From Flammeovirgaceae bacterium UBA5585 (GTDB lineage Bacteria; Bacteroidota; Bacteroidia; Cytophagales; Cyclobacteriaceae), in contig DILT01000016.1 of assembly GCA_002425185.1 (NCBI GenBank), positions 186,001 to 250,000 on the forward strand: a DNA stretch of 64,000 nucleotides, written 5' to 3'. Each line of letters begins with the position of its first letter. Position 1 is the first letter of the stretch. The notes under the pieces were generated by a model, which had not been told where the DNA came from, did not search any database, and saw only the letters and a list, made by a program, of their open reading frames with translations. Made by a program: the position numbers and the translations under genes. This document shows, one piece after another, positions 45,951-55,434 of this stretch.

Positions 45951-46514
45951 CTATTTGCTTGCCTTACCTTTGGGCTGCACGAACATCGACATCCGTTTAC
46001 CTTCAAGTCGTGGCATCTGTTCCACTTTTCCGTGTTCTTCAAGACCTTGGGCAAATTTTAACAATAAAATCTCACCACGCTCTTTATACACAATGGTACG
46101 GCCAGGAAAAAACACCGTGGCCTTAACTTTTGATCCTTCCTTAAGAAAGTTGATGGCATGGTTCAATTTAAAATTGAAGTCATGTTCATCCGTATTAGGG
46201 CCAAACCTGATTTCCTTCACCACCACTTTGATGGCTTTGGCCTTAATTTCTTTCTGCTTTTTCTTCTGTTCGTATTTAAACTTCGAGTAGTCAGTAACCT
46301 TACAAACCGGGGGATCTGCATTGGGGGAAATTTCCACCAAATCCAACCCTTGTTCCTGTGCTATCTTAATAGCCTCCTTAACAGGGTAAACATCAACCTT
46401 TACGTTTTCGCCTACTAACCTCACCCTGGGTGCGGTAATCCTTTCATTAATACGATAGGGCTCCTCTGGTCTGTATGGGCCCCTTCGAAAGGGTCTGTTT
46501 GTCTGGTTTATAAT
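45951..46514 (-). CDS. infC: Translation initiation factor IF-3, probable ATT start
   Basis: 187 residues if started at the ATT at 46514. The conserved N-terminal block reads YRINERITAPRVRLVGENV; the first ATG/GTG/TTG-type codon in frame is the GTG inside PRVRL (46424), which would cut that block off. Between the upstream in-frame stop and this block only ATT (46514) or ATA (46511) can serve, and AGAGGA stands just before them. infC is known to use AUU in other bacteria, allowing IF-3 to control itself. Both IF-3 domains are present (KYEQKKKQKEIKAKAIKVV, KLNHAINFLKEGSKVKATVF). Located between thrS and rpmI. Confidence 0.9.
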   Translation of the reverse strand: MINQTNRPFRRGPYRPEEPYRINERITAPRVRLVGENVKVDVYPVKEAIKIAQEQGLDLVEISPNADPPVCKVTDYSKFKYEQKKKQKEIKAKAIKVVVKEIRFGPNTDEHDFNFKLNHAINFLKEGSKVKATVFFPGRTIVYKERGEILLLKFAQGLEEHGKVEQMPRLEGKRMSMFVQPKGKASK

Positions 46515-46620
46515 ACTTCCTCTGGTTTAAATTCTACAACATTTTATGCTCAACGAGCCTATTTTAACTAAAAATAGGGTGCAAATATCGCCATATTATT
46601 CAGAAATCAAAACCTTAACT

Positions 46621-48558
46621 TTAGTTCTCCGGTGCTGAAGACGAGGCTTTAAATTCCTCCACAAACTGATCGAAGGGCATAGTGCCGGCATCTCCCTTGC
46701 CATGGATGCGAACGGCAACTTTTCGCTCAGCCGCTTCCTTCTCCCCTACAATGAGCATGTAGGGAATTTTCTTCACCTCAGCATCCCGTATTTTACGTCC
46801 AATCTTTTCATCACGATCATCCAAAAATCCCCTGATATCCAGCGCTTTAAGGGTATTGAATACATCCTCTGCATAAGCATTGAAACGCTCTGATATGGGC
46901 AACACAGCCACCTGATCTGGCGAAAGCCACAGCGGGAAATTTCCCGCGCAGTGTTCTATTAAAACCGCTACAAAGCGTTCCAATGAACCAAATGGAGCCC
47001 GGTGAATCATTACCGGTCGATGGCGCTGGTTATCAGAACCTACATATTCTAACTCAAAGCGCTGCGGAAGCTGGTAGTCTACCTGAATGGTTCCTAATTG
47101 CCAACTGCGGCCTAAAGCATCTTTAACCATAAAATCCAGTTTGGGACCGTAAAAAGCAGCTTCGCCTTTTACGGCTACCGTTTTCAACCCTCTTTCATCG
47201 GCTGCTTCCTGTATCTCACGTTCGGCTCTGTCCCACAATTCATCGTCACCGATATACTTTTCCTTATTCGCTGGATCACGCAAGGAAACCTGGGCCGTGT
47301 AGTTTTCAAATCCAAGTGAATTAAATACATGGAGTACCAGATCAATTACTTTTATGAACTCCTCCTTTACCTGATCTGGGCGACAAAAGATATGGGCATC
47401 GTCCTGGGTAAAACCCCTTACCCGCGTAAGACCATGAAGTTCACCACTTTGTTCATAACGATACACAGTTCCGAACTCCGCCAGCCGGATAGGGAGATCC
47501 TTGTATGATCGTGGTTTGGAGTTATATATCTCGCAATGATGCGGACAGTTCATGGGTTTAAGCAAAAACTCCTCACCTTCATCGGGTGTGCGAATGGGTT
47601 GGAATGAATCTTTACCATACTTTTCGTAGTGACCTGATGTTACGTAAAGGCTTTTACTGCCAATATGGGGAGTCACTACCGGATCATAACCCGCCTTCAC
47701 CTGGGCTTTGCGCATAAACTGCTCCAGGCGCTCACGCAGTATTGTTCCTTTAGGCAACCACAGTGGCAAGCCCATGCCAACCTTTTCGGAGAAGGTAAAA
47801 AGCTCAAGTTCTTTGCCCAGCTTTCGGTGATCTCTTTTCTTCGCCTCTTCCAACAGATGCAGGTATTCTTCAAGCTCTTTTTGCTTTGGAAAAGTTATAC
47901 CGTAAATGCGGGTAAGCATTTTGTTCTTTTCATTGCCTCGCCAATATGCTCCGGCAACGTTGAGCAATTTTATTGCCTTGATAAAACCAGTATGGGGTAT
48001 ATGCGGACCTTTACATAAATCCGTAAAGTTACCCTGTTCATAAAAAGTTATGGTACCATCCGTTAACTCATTAATAAGTTCGAGTTTATAAGGATCATTC
48101 TTCCTGCTAAAAAAGTCTAACGCTTCGGCTTTACTAACTTCTCTCCTACCGAAAACACTTTCTTTCTTTGCAAGCTCTTTCATTTTTGCTTCAAGTGCAG
48201 CAAGATCATCATCACCAAAAGCCTTACCGCCCAGATCAACATCATAATAAAATCCATTTTCGATGGGTGGACCGATACCAAATTTTACACCCGGGTGCAG
48301 TGCTTCAAGTGCTTCAGCCATTAGGTGGGCTGATGAATGCCAAAAAGCATATTTGCCACCACCATCATTCCAGGTAAGAATTTTAACGGAAGCATCCTGA
48401 TCAATGCTTCGGGAAAGATCCTGTATAGTACCGTTTACTTCAATAGCCAGTGCATTACGCGCCAAACCTTCACTGATACTCATTGCTACGTCAATACCTT
48501 TAACACCTGATGGAAACTCACGAATGCTTCCGTCCGGTAAACTAATTTTAATCATCAT
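46621..48558 (-). CDS. thrS: Threonyl-tRNA synthetase
   Basis: 645 residues, full length. TGS domain about 1-62 (ISLPDGSIREFPSGVKGIDV), editing domain 63-240 with HSSAHLMAEAL, catalytic class II core with Zn ligand Cys338 in MNCPHHCEIY and RVRGFTQDDAHIFC, and the anticodon-binding domain at the C-terminus (VAVLPIS, GFLDDRDEKIGRKIR). First gene of thrS-infC-rpmI-rplT; 106 bases to infC. Confidence 0.98.
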   Translation of the reverse strand: MMIKISLPDGSIREFPSGVKGIDVAMSISEGLARNALAIEVNGTIQDLSRSIDQDASVKILTWNDGGGKYAFWHSSAHLMAEALEALHPGVKFGIGPPIENGFYYDVDLGGKAFGDDDLAALEAKMKELAKKESVFGRREVSKAEALDFFSRKNDPYKLELINELTDGTITFYEQGNFTDLCKGPHIPHTGFIKAIKLLNVAGAYWRGNEKNKMLTRIYGITFPKQKELEEYLHLLEEAKKRDHRKLGKELELFTFSEKVGMGLPLWLPKGTILRERLEQFMRKAQVKAGYDPVVTPHIGSKSLYVTSGHYEKYGKDSFQPIRTPDEGEEFLLKPMNCPHHCEIYNSKPRSYKDLPIRLAEFGTVYRYEQSGELHGLTRVRGFTQDDAHIFCRPDQVKEEFIKVIDLVLHVFNSLGFENYTAQVSLRDPANKEKYIGDDELWDRAEREIQEAADERGLKTVAVKGEAAFYGPKLDFMVKDALGRSWQLGTIQVDYQLPQRFELEYVGSDNQRHRPVMIHRAPFGSLERFVAVLIEHCAGNFPLWLSPDQVAVLPISERFNAYAEDVFNTLKALDIRGFLDDRDEKIGRKIRDAEVKKIPYMLIVGEKEAAERKVAVRIHGKGDAGTMPFDQFVEEFKASSSAPEN

Positions 48559-48603
48559 GTCTTGTAGTTAAAAATCTGCGCAAATATAAGGAATGCCCGT
48601 CCA

Positions 48604-51129
48604 CTACAGCTTGAACTGAGCCGTAAACAACACACCAAATTTGCGGGCACGGTCGTTTTCCAGGTAGCTTAACCGGTGAACGAAGTCAACCCGTATAAAG
48701 CGAAAGATATTTTCAACACCGTACCCTAATTCAACATAGGGCCTGTTCAGTGTCAGGTTATTATTTCCTGCCGGGAATGGCAATGGTTCACTAAGCGTCA
48801 GGTTTTCATCCCTCAAATCGGCATAAATAACATTGGCAAGGCCCGTTAAACGCCACTTCAGCTTTCGCATGAGTGGTATGCGGTTTAGGATAAAACCCTC
48901 GAAATTCTGACGGTATTGCATGGACACAAAGCGATCGCTAAAAAACTCACCAAAGTTCATCAAACTATAAATCACGTCTGTGTAAAATGGTGTTTCGTTA
49001 CCAATATGAAATGATAGAAGCGGATAGGGTAGTATGCCATTGATGTACTCACCTGTTAACGTTACCCGGCCTGTGCCCAACGGGCCCATTGGCAATTTCT
49101 TTAAAACTGAAAACCGAAACTTATCATACTCAAAGTCGCTTCCACCAATCCCCTTTAAGCCTCGTGTATAGCGTAACGTTATAATGGGCCATTTCTGGGC
49201 TCCAAGACTTAGCCGTTCATTATCATACTGAATAAATAATTCATCACGGGCAAATCGTGACTCCAGAATCACTTCGGCTGTCTGGAAGTTTTGATGCAAG
49301 GAGGAAATGTCTCCGGGATTGGTATAATAACCAAACTCGAAACTGGGTTTAAAGGTATTGTACCGAACAGCTACACGTTGCGAAAATCCTTTTATCACTT
49401 CGCGTTGAAAATTAAACCGTGTTTCATCAAAGTAATAGCCTCTGCGGTAAATGCCAAACCGTGTGGCTGCCAGAAAAAGATAGTTATCGGCCAGGTTTTC
49501 ATCGTCAATACCTACTCTGCCCAGATCACTTCGGGCACGGAGGCTTACGGTAGTCCAATGTTTTCTATCCAATATATGCTGCACGAATGCTGAGTATTTT
49601 ATTTCTTCATCCTTAAACCCATAGGCCAGTTGTCCTCCAAAACTCCATGTTTTGCTAAACTGGTAATTGGTACGAAACCCCGATTGAACACGAACCCCCT
49701 CGATATCGTTGAAGGCTACAAGACTCAGATACGGACCGATGTCAATTTTTCCTGCCTTTTTGTACCCGTTTACCAAAATCTTAGCCACGTCAATGTAGGT
49801 TCGTACCACCGGTATATTTTGTAACGTATCGATCATCCGGTAAACATTCTTTTCTGTTTCGGTTAACGGATCGTGGCGCAGTTTATTCCAATGATCTTCA
49901 TCGTGTTGATTAAGGATGTATCCTTCGTCCAGCAGAATTGGCTTTTCGTAAAATTTTGGTTCTTTAGGTTCATCAACAATAATGTTTTTATTGGATGTAT
50001 AGAACTTGGCCAACAATCCGGCCCATTGATCGCGCACCTCACCCACATCCACCAGCATACGGTTTTTGACAGGCAGCCAGGCACCCCCTTCAGTTTTGGT
50101 CAGCTCTTGTTGTATCCGTATTTTTTCAATAAAATTCAGGTTAGCTTCCTTTCCTATCGTGGCCTCAATCTGCTTTATAGCAAATTCACGTTTGGTAATC
50201 CACATGGTTCCGGTGAAGGCAAGTGCCTGCGGACTTTTAGGAAAGAAGTCGAGTCGGTAACAAAAGTCTTCGCCTATGTACAAGCTGTCGATCAAATCAT
50301 AATCGTAATAGAGCTTCCAACCATCAGCAATGGGCGAAACAAAATCCTTATCCAGAATATTAAGCCAGTTTTTATAAAAATTATATTCCTGAAAGGAAGT
50401 ACCAATAAGCTGCGCCATTAAGGAGCCGTCTTCAAAACCAACACCACTGATTTTTGTTTCCTTGATGTTTTCAAACTTTAATTCCGGATTTGCCCGGTAA
50501 TAGAATTTCGATACACTTTCGGAAATGAATATGGGCAGCACGGGCTTACCGTCCTCCCCGGCTATTCGCTCAATACTATCAAGCACTTGCGTGATGCGCG
50601 AGACGATTTTCTTCTTCCGGAATTTATCAGTGATGTTGTCTACATCAATTTCAATTTTAGAATAGGAATCAAACTCAAAAGCACTGAGTTTGCGTTTATC
50701 GTTTGTATTCTTATTACTGATAACATTTCGTAAAATCGGAAAGGCGGGATTTTCACCCGACAGGATTATGATATCCCGTAACCGCGTAACTTCTTCTTCC
50801 AACTGAAAATTAATGGTTTGATCAACGCCTTTTTTAACGGGTTTTGAACGCGACTTGTAGCCGATGTAGCTGGCTAAAAGTGAATCGGTTGGCGTACTGG
50901 TCCGCAAAACAAAATTGCCATCAAAATCGGTAGTTGTACCAATGCTGGTTCCTTTAAAAACAACGTTCACAAAAGGAATCGGATCACCTGAAAAAGCATC
51001 CGTGATTTTACCTCGAATTACAGTTTCCTGTGCAAACGTGCAGGTTAAGAGCAGTAGAAAAGCTGACGTAAGCGTGAAACGGGCAGACAAATTCACAACC
51101 GGTTTGAAATACGTAGTAGTTGACCTCAA
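48604..51129 (-). CDS. DUF5686 family outer membrane protein with carboxypeptidase-like regulatory domain
   Basis: 841 residues. Signal peptide ends in TCTFAQ near residue 34. A carboxypeptidase-like regulatory domain at about 36-115 (VIRGKITDAFSGDPIPFVNV) precedes the DUF5686 region, and the C-terminal third is a surface barrel ending in FGVLFTAQFKL. No TonB plug is seen, so this is not a SusC protein. Function is unknown; common in Bacteroidota. Stands alone between sanA-like and thrS genes on the same strand. Confidence 0.9.
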   Translation of the reverse strand: MRSTTTYFKPVVNLSARFTLTSAFLLLLTCTFAQETVIRGKITDAFSGDPIPFVNVVFKGTSIGTTTDFDGNFVLRTSTPTDSLLASYIGYKSRSKPVKKGVDQTINFQLEEEVTRLRDIIILSGENPAFPILRNVISNKNTNDKRKLSAFEFDSYSKIEIDVDNITDKFRKKKIVSRITQVLDSIERIAGEDGKPVLPIFISESVSKFYYRANPELKFENIKETKISGVGFEDGSLMAQLIGTSFQEYNFYKNWLNILDKDFVSPIADGWKLYYDYDLIDSLYIGEDFCYRLDFFPKSPQALAFTGTMWITKREFAIKQIEATIGKEANLNFIEKIRIQQELTKTEGGAWLPVKNRMLVDVGEVRDQWAGLLAKFYTSNKNIIVDEPKEPKFYEKPILLDEGYILNQHDEDHWNKLRHDPLTETEKNVYRMIDTLQNIPVVRTYIDVAKILVNGYKKAGKIDIGPYLSLVAFNDIEGVRVQSGFRTNYQFSKTWSFGGQLAYGFKDEEIKYSAFVQHILDRKHWTTVSLRARSDLGRVGIDDENLADNYLFLAATRFGIYRRGYYFDETRFNFQREVIKGFSQRVAVRYNTFKPSFEFGYYTNPGDISSLHQNFQTAEVILESRFARDELFIQYDNERLSLGAQKWPIITLRYTRGLKGIGGSDFEYDKFRFSVLKKLPMGPLGTGRVTLTGEYINGILPYPLLSFHIGNETPFYTDVIYSLMNFGEFFSDRFVSMQYRQNFEGFILNRIPLMRKLKWRLTGLANVIYADLRDENLTLSEPLPFPAGNNNLTLNRPYVELGYGVENIFRFIRVDFVHRLSYLENDRARKFGVLFTAQFKL

Positions 51130-51158
51130 AAATAACGAATTAAACTGTGTTATGATGA

Positions 51159-51815
51159 TTAAGGTTTCACTTCAGAAATAATAATAATTTCTTCTTTTTC
51201 ACCTAAATACTGAGGATTGGTTTTAAATACATACAGGTCAAGAACGGCTTTGGCTCTGGCAAAGTATTCGCGTATCCTGACTTTAAAGGCTGACTCCAGT
51301 TCAGGTTCTTCCGCACCCATGGCAATGGCATCAATACCATAATAATCGCTTATAAAAAGTGCCCTATAGCTATGGAAAGATTGCGTGATTATTAAGATTT
51401 TATCCTGACCAAAAATTTCTTTACTGCGCACAACCGAATCCAGTGTTCGCAGTCCTGCATAATCCAGCGTTATGGCTGCAGTGGGTACGCCTCTTGCCAC
51501 CAGGGCTTTACGCATTTCAGATGGTTCGTTATAGTATTTAGTCCGGTTATCACCACTTACTATGAAGTGATCAATCTTGCCAAGCTTATACAGTTCAGCC
51601 GCACGGTCCATTCGATGATCAAAAAATGGATTTGCTGCTCCGCCAACCAGTTTATGACTGGTGCCCAGCACCAAGGCCACCCGGTGATCTTTTAACTGTT
51701 CAGCATCGTGAAAAACCCGTGATTCGGTGCTTTTAACAACCCAAATATTGGCTGAAAGAAAAAATAAAAACACCGTAGCTATGGCACCAATGAGCACACG
51801 CTTTAACCATTTCAT
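51159..51815 (-). CDS. SanA/YdcF-like DUF218 protein
   Basis: 218 residues. One N-terminal membrane helix at about 6-27 (VLIGAIATVFLFFLSANIWV). The DUF218/ElyC fold follows with VALVLGTSHKLVGGAANPFF, FIVSGDNRTKYYNEP and LIITQSFHSYRALFI. SanA in E. coli affects envelope permeability (vancomycin exclusion at high temperature); the biochemical role is not settled. Probably anchored in the inner membrane with the domain in the periplasm. 30 bases after the methyltransferase gene. Confidence 0.88.
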   Translation of the reverse strand: MKWLKRVLIGAIATVFLFFLSANIWVVKSTESRVFHDAEQLKDHRVALVLGTSHKLVGGAANPFFDHRMDRAAELYKLGKIDHFIVSGDNRTKYYNEPSEMRKALVARGVPTAAITLDYAGLRTLDSVVRSKEIFGQDKILIITQSFHSYRALFISDYYGIDAIAMGAEEPELESAFKVRIREYFARAKAVLDLYVFKTNPQYLGEKEEIIIISEVKP

Positions 51816-51845
51816 GGAGAGGATATTAAAACCAACTGGCCAAAG

Positions 51846-52535
51846 TTACGGATTTGCGCGCAAAAACTCCTTTTCAATAATTTGCGAACGCTTTACCATC
51901 TTTCTGTACCAGGCCAGACGAAGTTCATCCTTTTCAGTAACGGATAAACCATAGTTTTCTTGTTCATGCTTGAGCTTAGCGATGAGGTTACTCAAGCCTA
52001 TGGCCACGCTGGCTGAAATATTCAAACTCTCGGTAAACCCATACATGGGAATTTTTACTTTTTCATCCGCGTGCGCAAGCGCATACTCCGAAAGGCCATG
52101 GAGTTCATTTCCAAATACCAACGCCACTTTTGAATGCTGCACATCAATATCATGAATAGACTTATTCGCTTCAGCTGGATCAGTTGCGTAAATCCGGTAG
52201 CCGTTTTCTTTTAAGTGACGAAAGCAAACTTCCGTATTATTAACTCCTCTTTTATGATAACGGATCAGGTTCTCCCATTTATACGAACCTTTTAACACAT
52301 ATTTATTCACTTCATATTTGGTGGTGTTTTCTATGATGTGAATATCCTGAATGCCCATGCACTCACAGGTACGCACAGCTGCACTGGCATTTTGTGACTG
52401 AAAAATATCTTCCAGCACCACCGTTACATGCCGGGTGCGTTCATTCAATACTTTTTCCAACAACTGCTTTTTATGGTCAGAGATATACTGAGCGAAATAG
52501 TCAACCAGTAATATTTCCTGCCTGGAAAGGGACAT
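51846..52535 (-). CDS. SpoU/TrmH-family RNA 2'-O-ribose methyltransferase
   Basis: 229 residues from the ATG at 52535 (MSLSRQEILLVDYFAQYIS); a start at 52565 would overlap the CNT transporter gene. SPOUT features: VTVVLEDIFQSQNASAAVRT near 45, LVFGNELHGLSEYAL and IPMYGFTESLNISASVAIGL, the knot that binds S-adenosylmethionine. Best guess is tRNA Gm18 methylation (TrmH); rRNA is possible. Last 7 bases before it belong to the transporter spacer. Confidence 0.9.
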   Translation of the reverse strand: MSLSRQEILLVDYFAQYISDHKKQLLEKVLNERTRHVTVVLEDIFQSQNASAAVRTCECMGIQDIHIIENTTKYEVNKYVLKGSYKWENLIRYHKRGVNNTEVCFRHLKENGYRIYATDPAEANKSIHDIDVQHSKVALVFGNELHGLSEYALAHADEKVKIPMYGFTESLNISASVAIGLSNLIAKLKHEQENYGLSVTEKDELRLAWYRKMVKRSQIIEKEFLRANP

Positions 52536-52542
52536 AAAGATT

Positions 52543-53856
52543 TTAGCTAAATAAAGCTCCGGCAATAGTGGCCGTCATCATGGTGGCCAGTGAAGCCGCC
52601 ATTAACGCCCGAAGGCCAAGGCGCGATAAGTCTGCCTGGCGATTCGGTGCCATGCTACCAATACCACCAATCTGAATAGCAATGGAGCTAAAGTTGGCAA
52701 AACCACACAATGCATACGTTGAAATGATGATGGATTTATTGCTCAGCACGCCCATCGATTTCATCTCCGCTAATCCCAGGTAGGCTACAAATTCATTGAT
52801 AACAAGTTTTTGTCCAAGTAAGCTTCCAACATAAATGGTTTCCGACCAATCAACCCCCATTACAAAAGCCAGCACACGAAACAGCTGACCAAAAATATAC
52901 TGAAGCGAAAATCCGGTAAACGATCCATTGGTGGTTGACTGAACCCAGGTATTTAAACCCGTCCATGCGCCAATACCATCAACTAAAATCCAATTAATGG
53001 CATAGATGATGGCAATGAAGGCTAACAGCATACCCCCTATGTTTAGGGCCAGTTTTACTCCATCTGATGCCCCACTTGCAAAGGCATCAATAACGTTAAC
53101 GCCAATAGACTCTTTATTGACATTTAGTTGCCGGTCAATTTTTTCAGGTTCGCTTTCCGGTAAAAATATTTTGGCCATTACAATAGCTGCAGGAGCGTTC
53201 ATAATGGATGCTGAAAGTAAATAGGTTGCGAACTTGCCATATTGTTCCGGATCACCTCCTCCCAAAAAAGTAATATAGGCTCCCATAACACTGCCGGCAA
53301 TGGTAGCCATACCGCCCGTCATTAAACAATGCAATTCCGACTGAGTCATCTTGGCTATAAAAGGTCTTACCAGAAGGGGTGCTTCAGTTTGACCCAGAAA
53401 AATATTCCCTGCTGCCGATAAGCTCTCTGCACCTGAAAGGCGCATAGTCTTGGTCATGATCCAGGCAAAGACATAAACAATTTTTTGAAGTACACCCAGG
53501 TAATACAGCCCTGCCGTTACCGATGAAAAGAAAATAACCATAGGTAAGGCCTGAAAAGCAAACAAAAAGCCCAGTCCATGACGCGTACCTTCCTTATTAT
53601 CACTGTTGAATGCAAGGTCACCAAACAAAAATTGAGCTCCTTTTCCGGCAAAGCTTAGGAAGGTAACAAACCCATCGCCCAACGCGCTGAAACCATGTTG
53701 AACAAAAGTGACTTTCGAAATAAGAAGTGCAATTACGATTTGAAGGATTACGCCCGAAGTCACAAGCTTCCAGTCAACCTTTTTTCGGTAAAGAGAAAAA
53801 GCAAAGGCAATAGCGATGATTACACCCAGACCAATTATTCCGCGCAGGTAGTCCAC
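52543..53856 (-). CDS. NupC/CNT-family concentrative nucleoside transporter
   Basis: 437 residues with about 10 membrane segments. CNT features: GQTEAPLLVRPFIAKMTQSE (nucleoside and cation site), GGMATIAGSVMGAYITFLG and ALCGFANFSSIAIQIGGIG near the end. Sodium- or proton-driven nucleoside uptake. It follows the bifunctional nuclease gene by 4 bases, so the etfB-etfA-BFN-CNT-trmH-sanA row may form one long transcription unit. Confidence 0.94.
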   Translation of the reverse strand: MDYLRGIIGLGVIIAIAFAFSLYRKKVDWKLVTSGVILQIVIALLISKVTFVQHGFSALGDGFVTFLSFAGKGAQFLFGDLAFNSDNKEGTRHGLGFLFAFQALPMVIFFSSVTAGLYYLGVLQKIVYVFAWIMTKTMRLSGAESLSAAGNIFLGQTEAPLLVRPFIAKMTQSELHCLMTGGMATIAGSVMGAYITFLGGGDPEQYGKFATYLLSASIMNAPAAIVMAKIFLPESEPEKIDRQLNVNKESIGVNVIDAFASGASDGVKLALNIGGMLLAFIAIIYAINWILVDGIGAWTGLNTWVQSTTNGSFTGFSLQYIFGQLFRVLAFVMGVDWSETIYVGSLLGQKLVINEFVAYLGLAEMKSMGVLSNKSIIISTYALCGFANFSSIAIQIGGIGSMAPNRQADLSRLGLRALMAASLATMMTATIAGALFS

Positions 53857-53860
53857 AACA

Positions 53861-54460
53861 TTAGTTTCGTTTGCTTAATTCATCCCTGATTTTCGCTGCC
53901 CGTTCGTAGTCCTCTTTATCGATAGCGTCTTTCAGGATTTCGTTAAGCTTATCTACAGAATAATTTTTCAGATCTTCTATCCTGCGTGAGACAGGTTCCT
54001 TTTTAACTTTCGCCTTTTGCTCAGCTTTAGGTTCATCTTCATCCTGCTCATCGGTTAAAACAATTCCGGCTTCTGCCAGGATATTTTCATAGGTAAAAAT
54101 CGGAGAGTCAAAACGAAGGCCAATAGCAATGGCATCGGAAGGGCGAGCATCAACTTCCGAGCGCTTCAAACCATCAGAACAAACAATCTTGGCGAAGAAA
54201 ACTCCTTCTTTAAGATCTGAAATGATGATCTCTTCTACTGTAAAGTGAAAGTTATTGGCAAACGACTTAAACAAGTCGTGGGTCATGGGCCTGTTCGGGA
54301 TAATCTTTTCGATTTCGATGGCAATAGCCTGTGCTTCAAACATGCCGATGATAATGGGTAAGCGCCTGTTGCCTTCTGTTTCACCCAACACCAGGGCAAA
54401 CGAACCCGATTGGGATTGACTTGATGAAAGGCCGAGTATTTCGAGTTTTATTTTCTTCAC
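53861..54460 (-). CDS. Bifunctional nuclease family protein (DUF151) with C-terminal UVR motif
   Basis: 199 residues. The DUF151 domain at 1-135 contains LVLGETEGNRRLPIIIGMFE and SEVDARPSDAIAIGLRF, both family hallmarks. An acidic/basic linker follows (DEQDEDEPKAEQKAKVKK), then a UvrB/UvrC-type helix pair (AIDKEDYERAAKIRDEL). The domain has nuclease activity in some homologues; the UVR motif suggests contact with repair or proteolysis factors. Two bases separate it from etfA. Confidence 0.92.
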   Translation of the reverse strand: MKKIKLEILGLSSSQSQSGSFALVLGETEGNRRLPIIIGMFEAQAIAIEIEKIIPNRPMTHDLFKSFANNFHFTVEEIIISDLKEGVFFAKIVCSDGLKRSEVDARPSDAIAIGLRFDSPIFTYENILAEAGIVLTDEQDEDEPKAEQKAKVKKEPVSRRIEDLKNYSVDKLNEILKDAIDKEDYERAAKIRDELSKRN

Positions 54461-54462
54461 AA

Positions 54463-55416
54463 TTATTTAGCAGCTTTTATAGCTTCATTCAATTTAGGCA
54501 AAATATCGAAAGCATCACCCACAATTCCATAATCTGCGGCTTTAAAGAATGGTGCGTCAGCATCTTTATTGATAACCACAATACATTTGGATGAATTTAC
54601 CCCGGCCAGGTGTTGAATGGCACCCGATATACCAATGGCAATATATAATTGAGGAGCAACCTTTACCCCGGTTTGCCCTACGTGTTCATGATGTGGTCTC
54701 CAGCCCATATCCGATACCGGTTTGCTGCAGCCCGTAGCCGCACCAAGGGTTTTGGCCAGCTCTTCAATGCCACTCCAATGCTCAGGGCCTTTCATGCCTC
54801 TTCCACCCGACACAACAATATTTGCTTCCGGGAGCAATACATCACCGGTTGCTTTTTCAGAAGAAGTTATTTTTGTTGAGAAATCTGCATCCGACAAAGA
54901 AACCTGATAAGGCGTAACAGAAACATTGCTCCCCACTTCTTTCACCTCGGCAGCATTTTTTTTAATACCAATTACTTTCTTTGGTTTTGTTAACTCAACT
55001 TGAGCAAAAGCTTTACCGGTATAAATGCTGCGTTTCACTTTAAATCCTGCAGCGGTATCGGGAAGCTCAACAACATTAGAAGCAAGGCTTGCACCGAGTT
55101 TGGCAGCTACCCGTGCTCCTACAGGTGTGCCTAACGAAGAATCAGCCAATACCAGTACATCACTATTCTCATCCTGAAAGGCTTTTGCAATAACGGTAGC
55201 GTAAGCTTGAATTAATCCTTGATTAAGTTTTGCATCAGCAGCGTGCAGTACTTTCTTAGCGCCATACTTTCCAAGGCTTTCAAGTTCGGCACTTTCCACA
55301 TTTCCCAAAGCCAGGGCGGTAACCGAACCACCCATGGTGTGAGCAAACGCAACAGCCTCCAGCGAGTTTTTCTTTATTTTTCCTTCCGCACTTTCAACAA
55401 ATACCAGAATATTCAT
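54463..55416 (-). CDS. etfA: Electron transfer flavoprotein, alpha subunit
   Basis: 317 residues. The C-terminal FAD-binding part has VSGGRGMKGPEHW, GWRPHHEHVGQTGVKVAPQL, and YIAIGISGAIQHLAGVNSSK with VINKDADAPFFKAADYGIVG, the EtfA signature. With EtfB it carries electrons from acyl-CoA dehydrogenases and related enzymes to the quinone pool. Follows etfB by 18 bases. Confidence 0.97.
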   Translation of the reverse strand: MNILVFVESAEGKIKKNSLEAVAFAHTMGGSVTALALGNVESAELESLGKYGAKKVLHAADAKLNQGLIQAYATVIAKAFQDENSDVLVLADSSLGTPVGARVAAKLGASLASNVVELPDTAAGFKVKRSIYTGKAFAQVELTKPKKVIGIKKNAAEVKEVGSNVSVTPYQVSLSDADFSTKITSSEKATGDVLLPEANIVVSGGRGMKGPEHWSGIEELAKTLGAATGCSKPVSDMGWRPHHEHVGQTGVKVAPQLYIAIGISGAIQHLAGVNSSKCIVVINKDADAPFFKAADYGIVGDAFDILPKLNEAIKAAK

Positions 55417-55434
55417 AGTTCTATGATTCAGATT

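Noticed and set aside
46558..46578. Inverted repeat CCTATTTT-N5-AAAATAGG between thrS and infC
   Set aside because: AT-rich, no T-run after it, and such short AT palindromes are common by chance; it may be a leader hairpin but I cannot support it.
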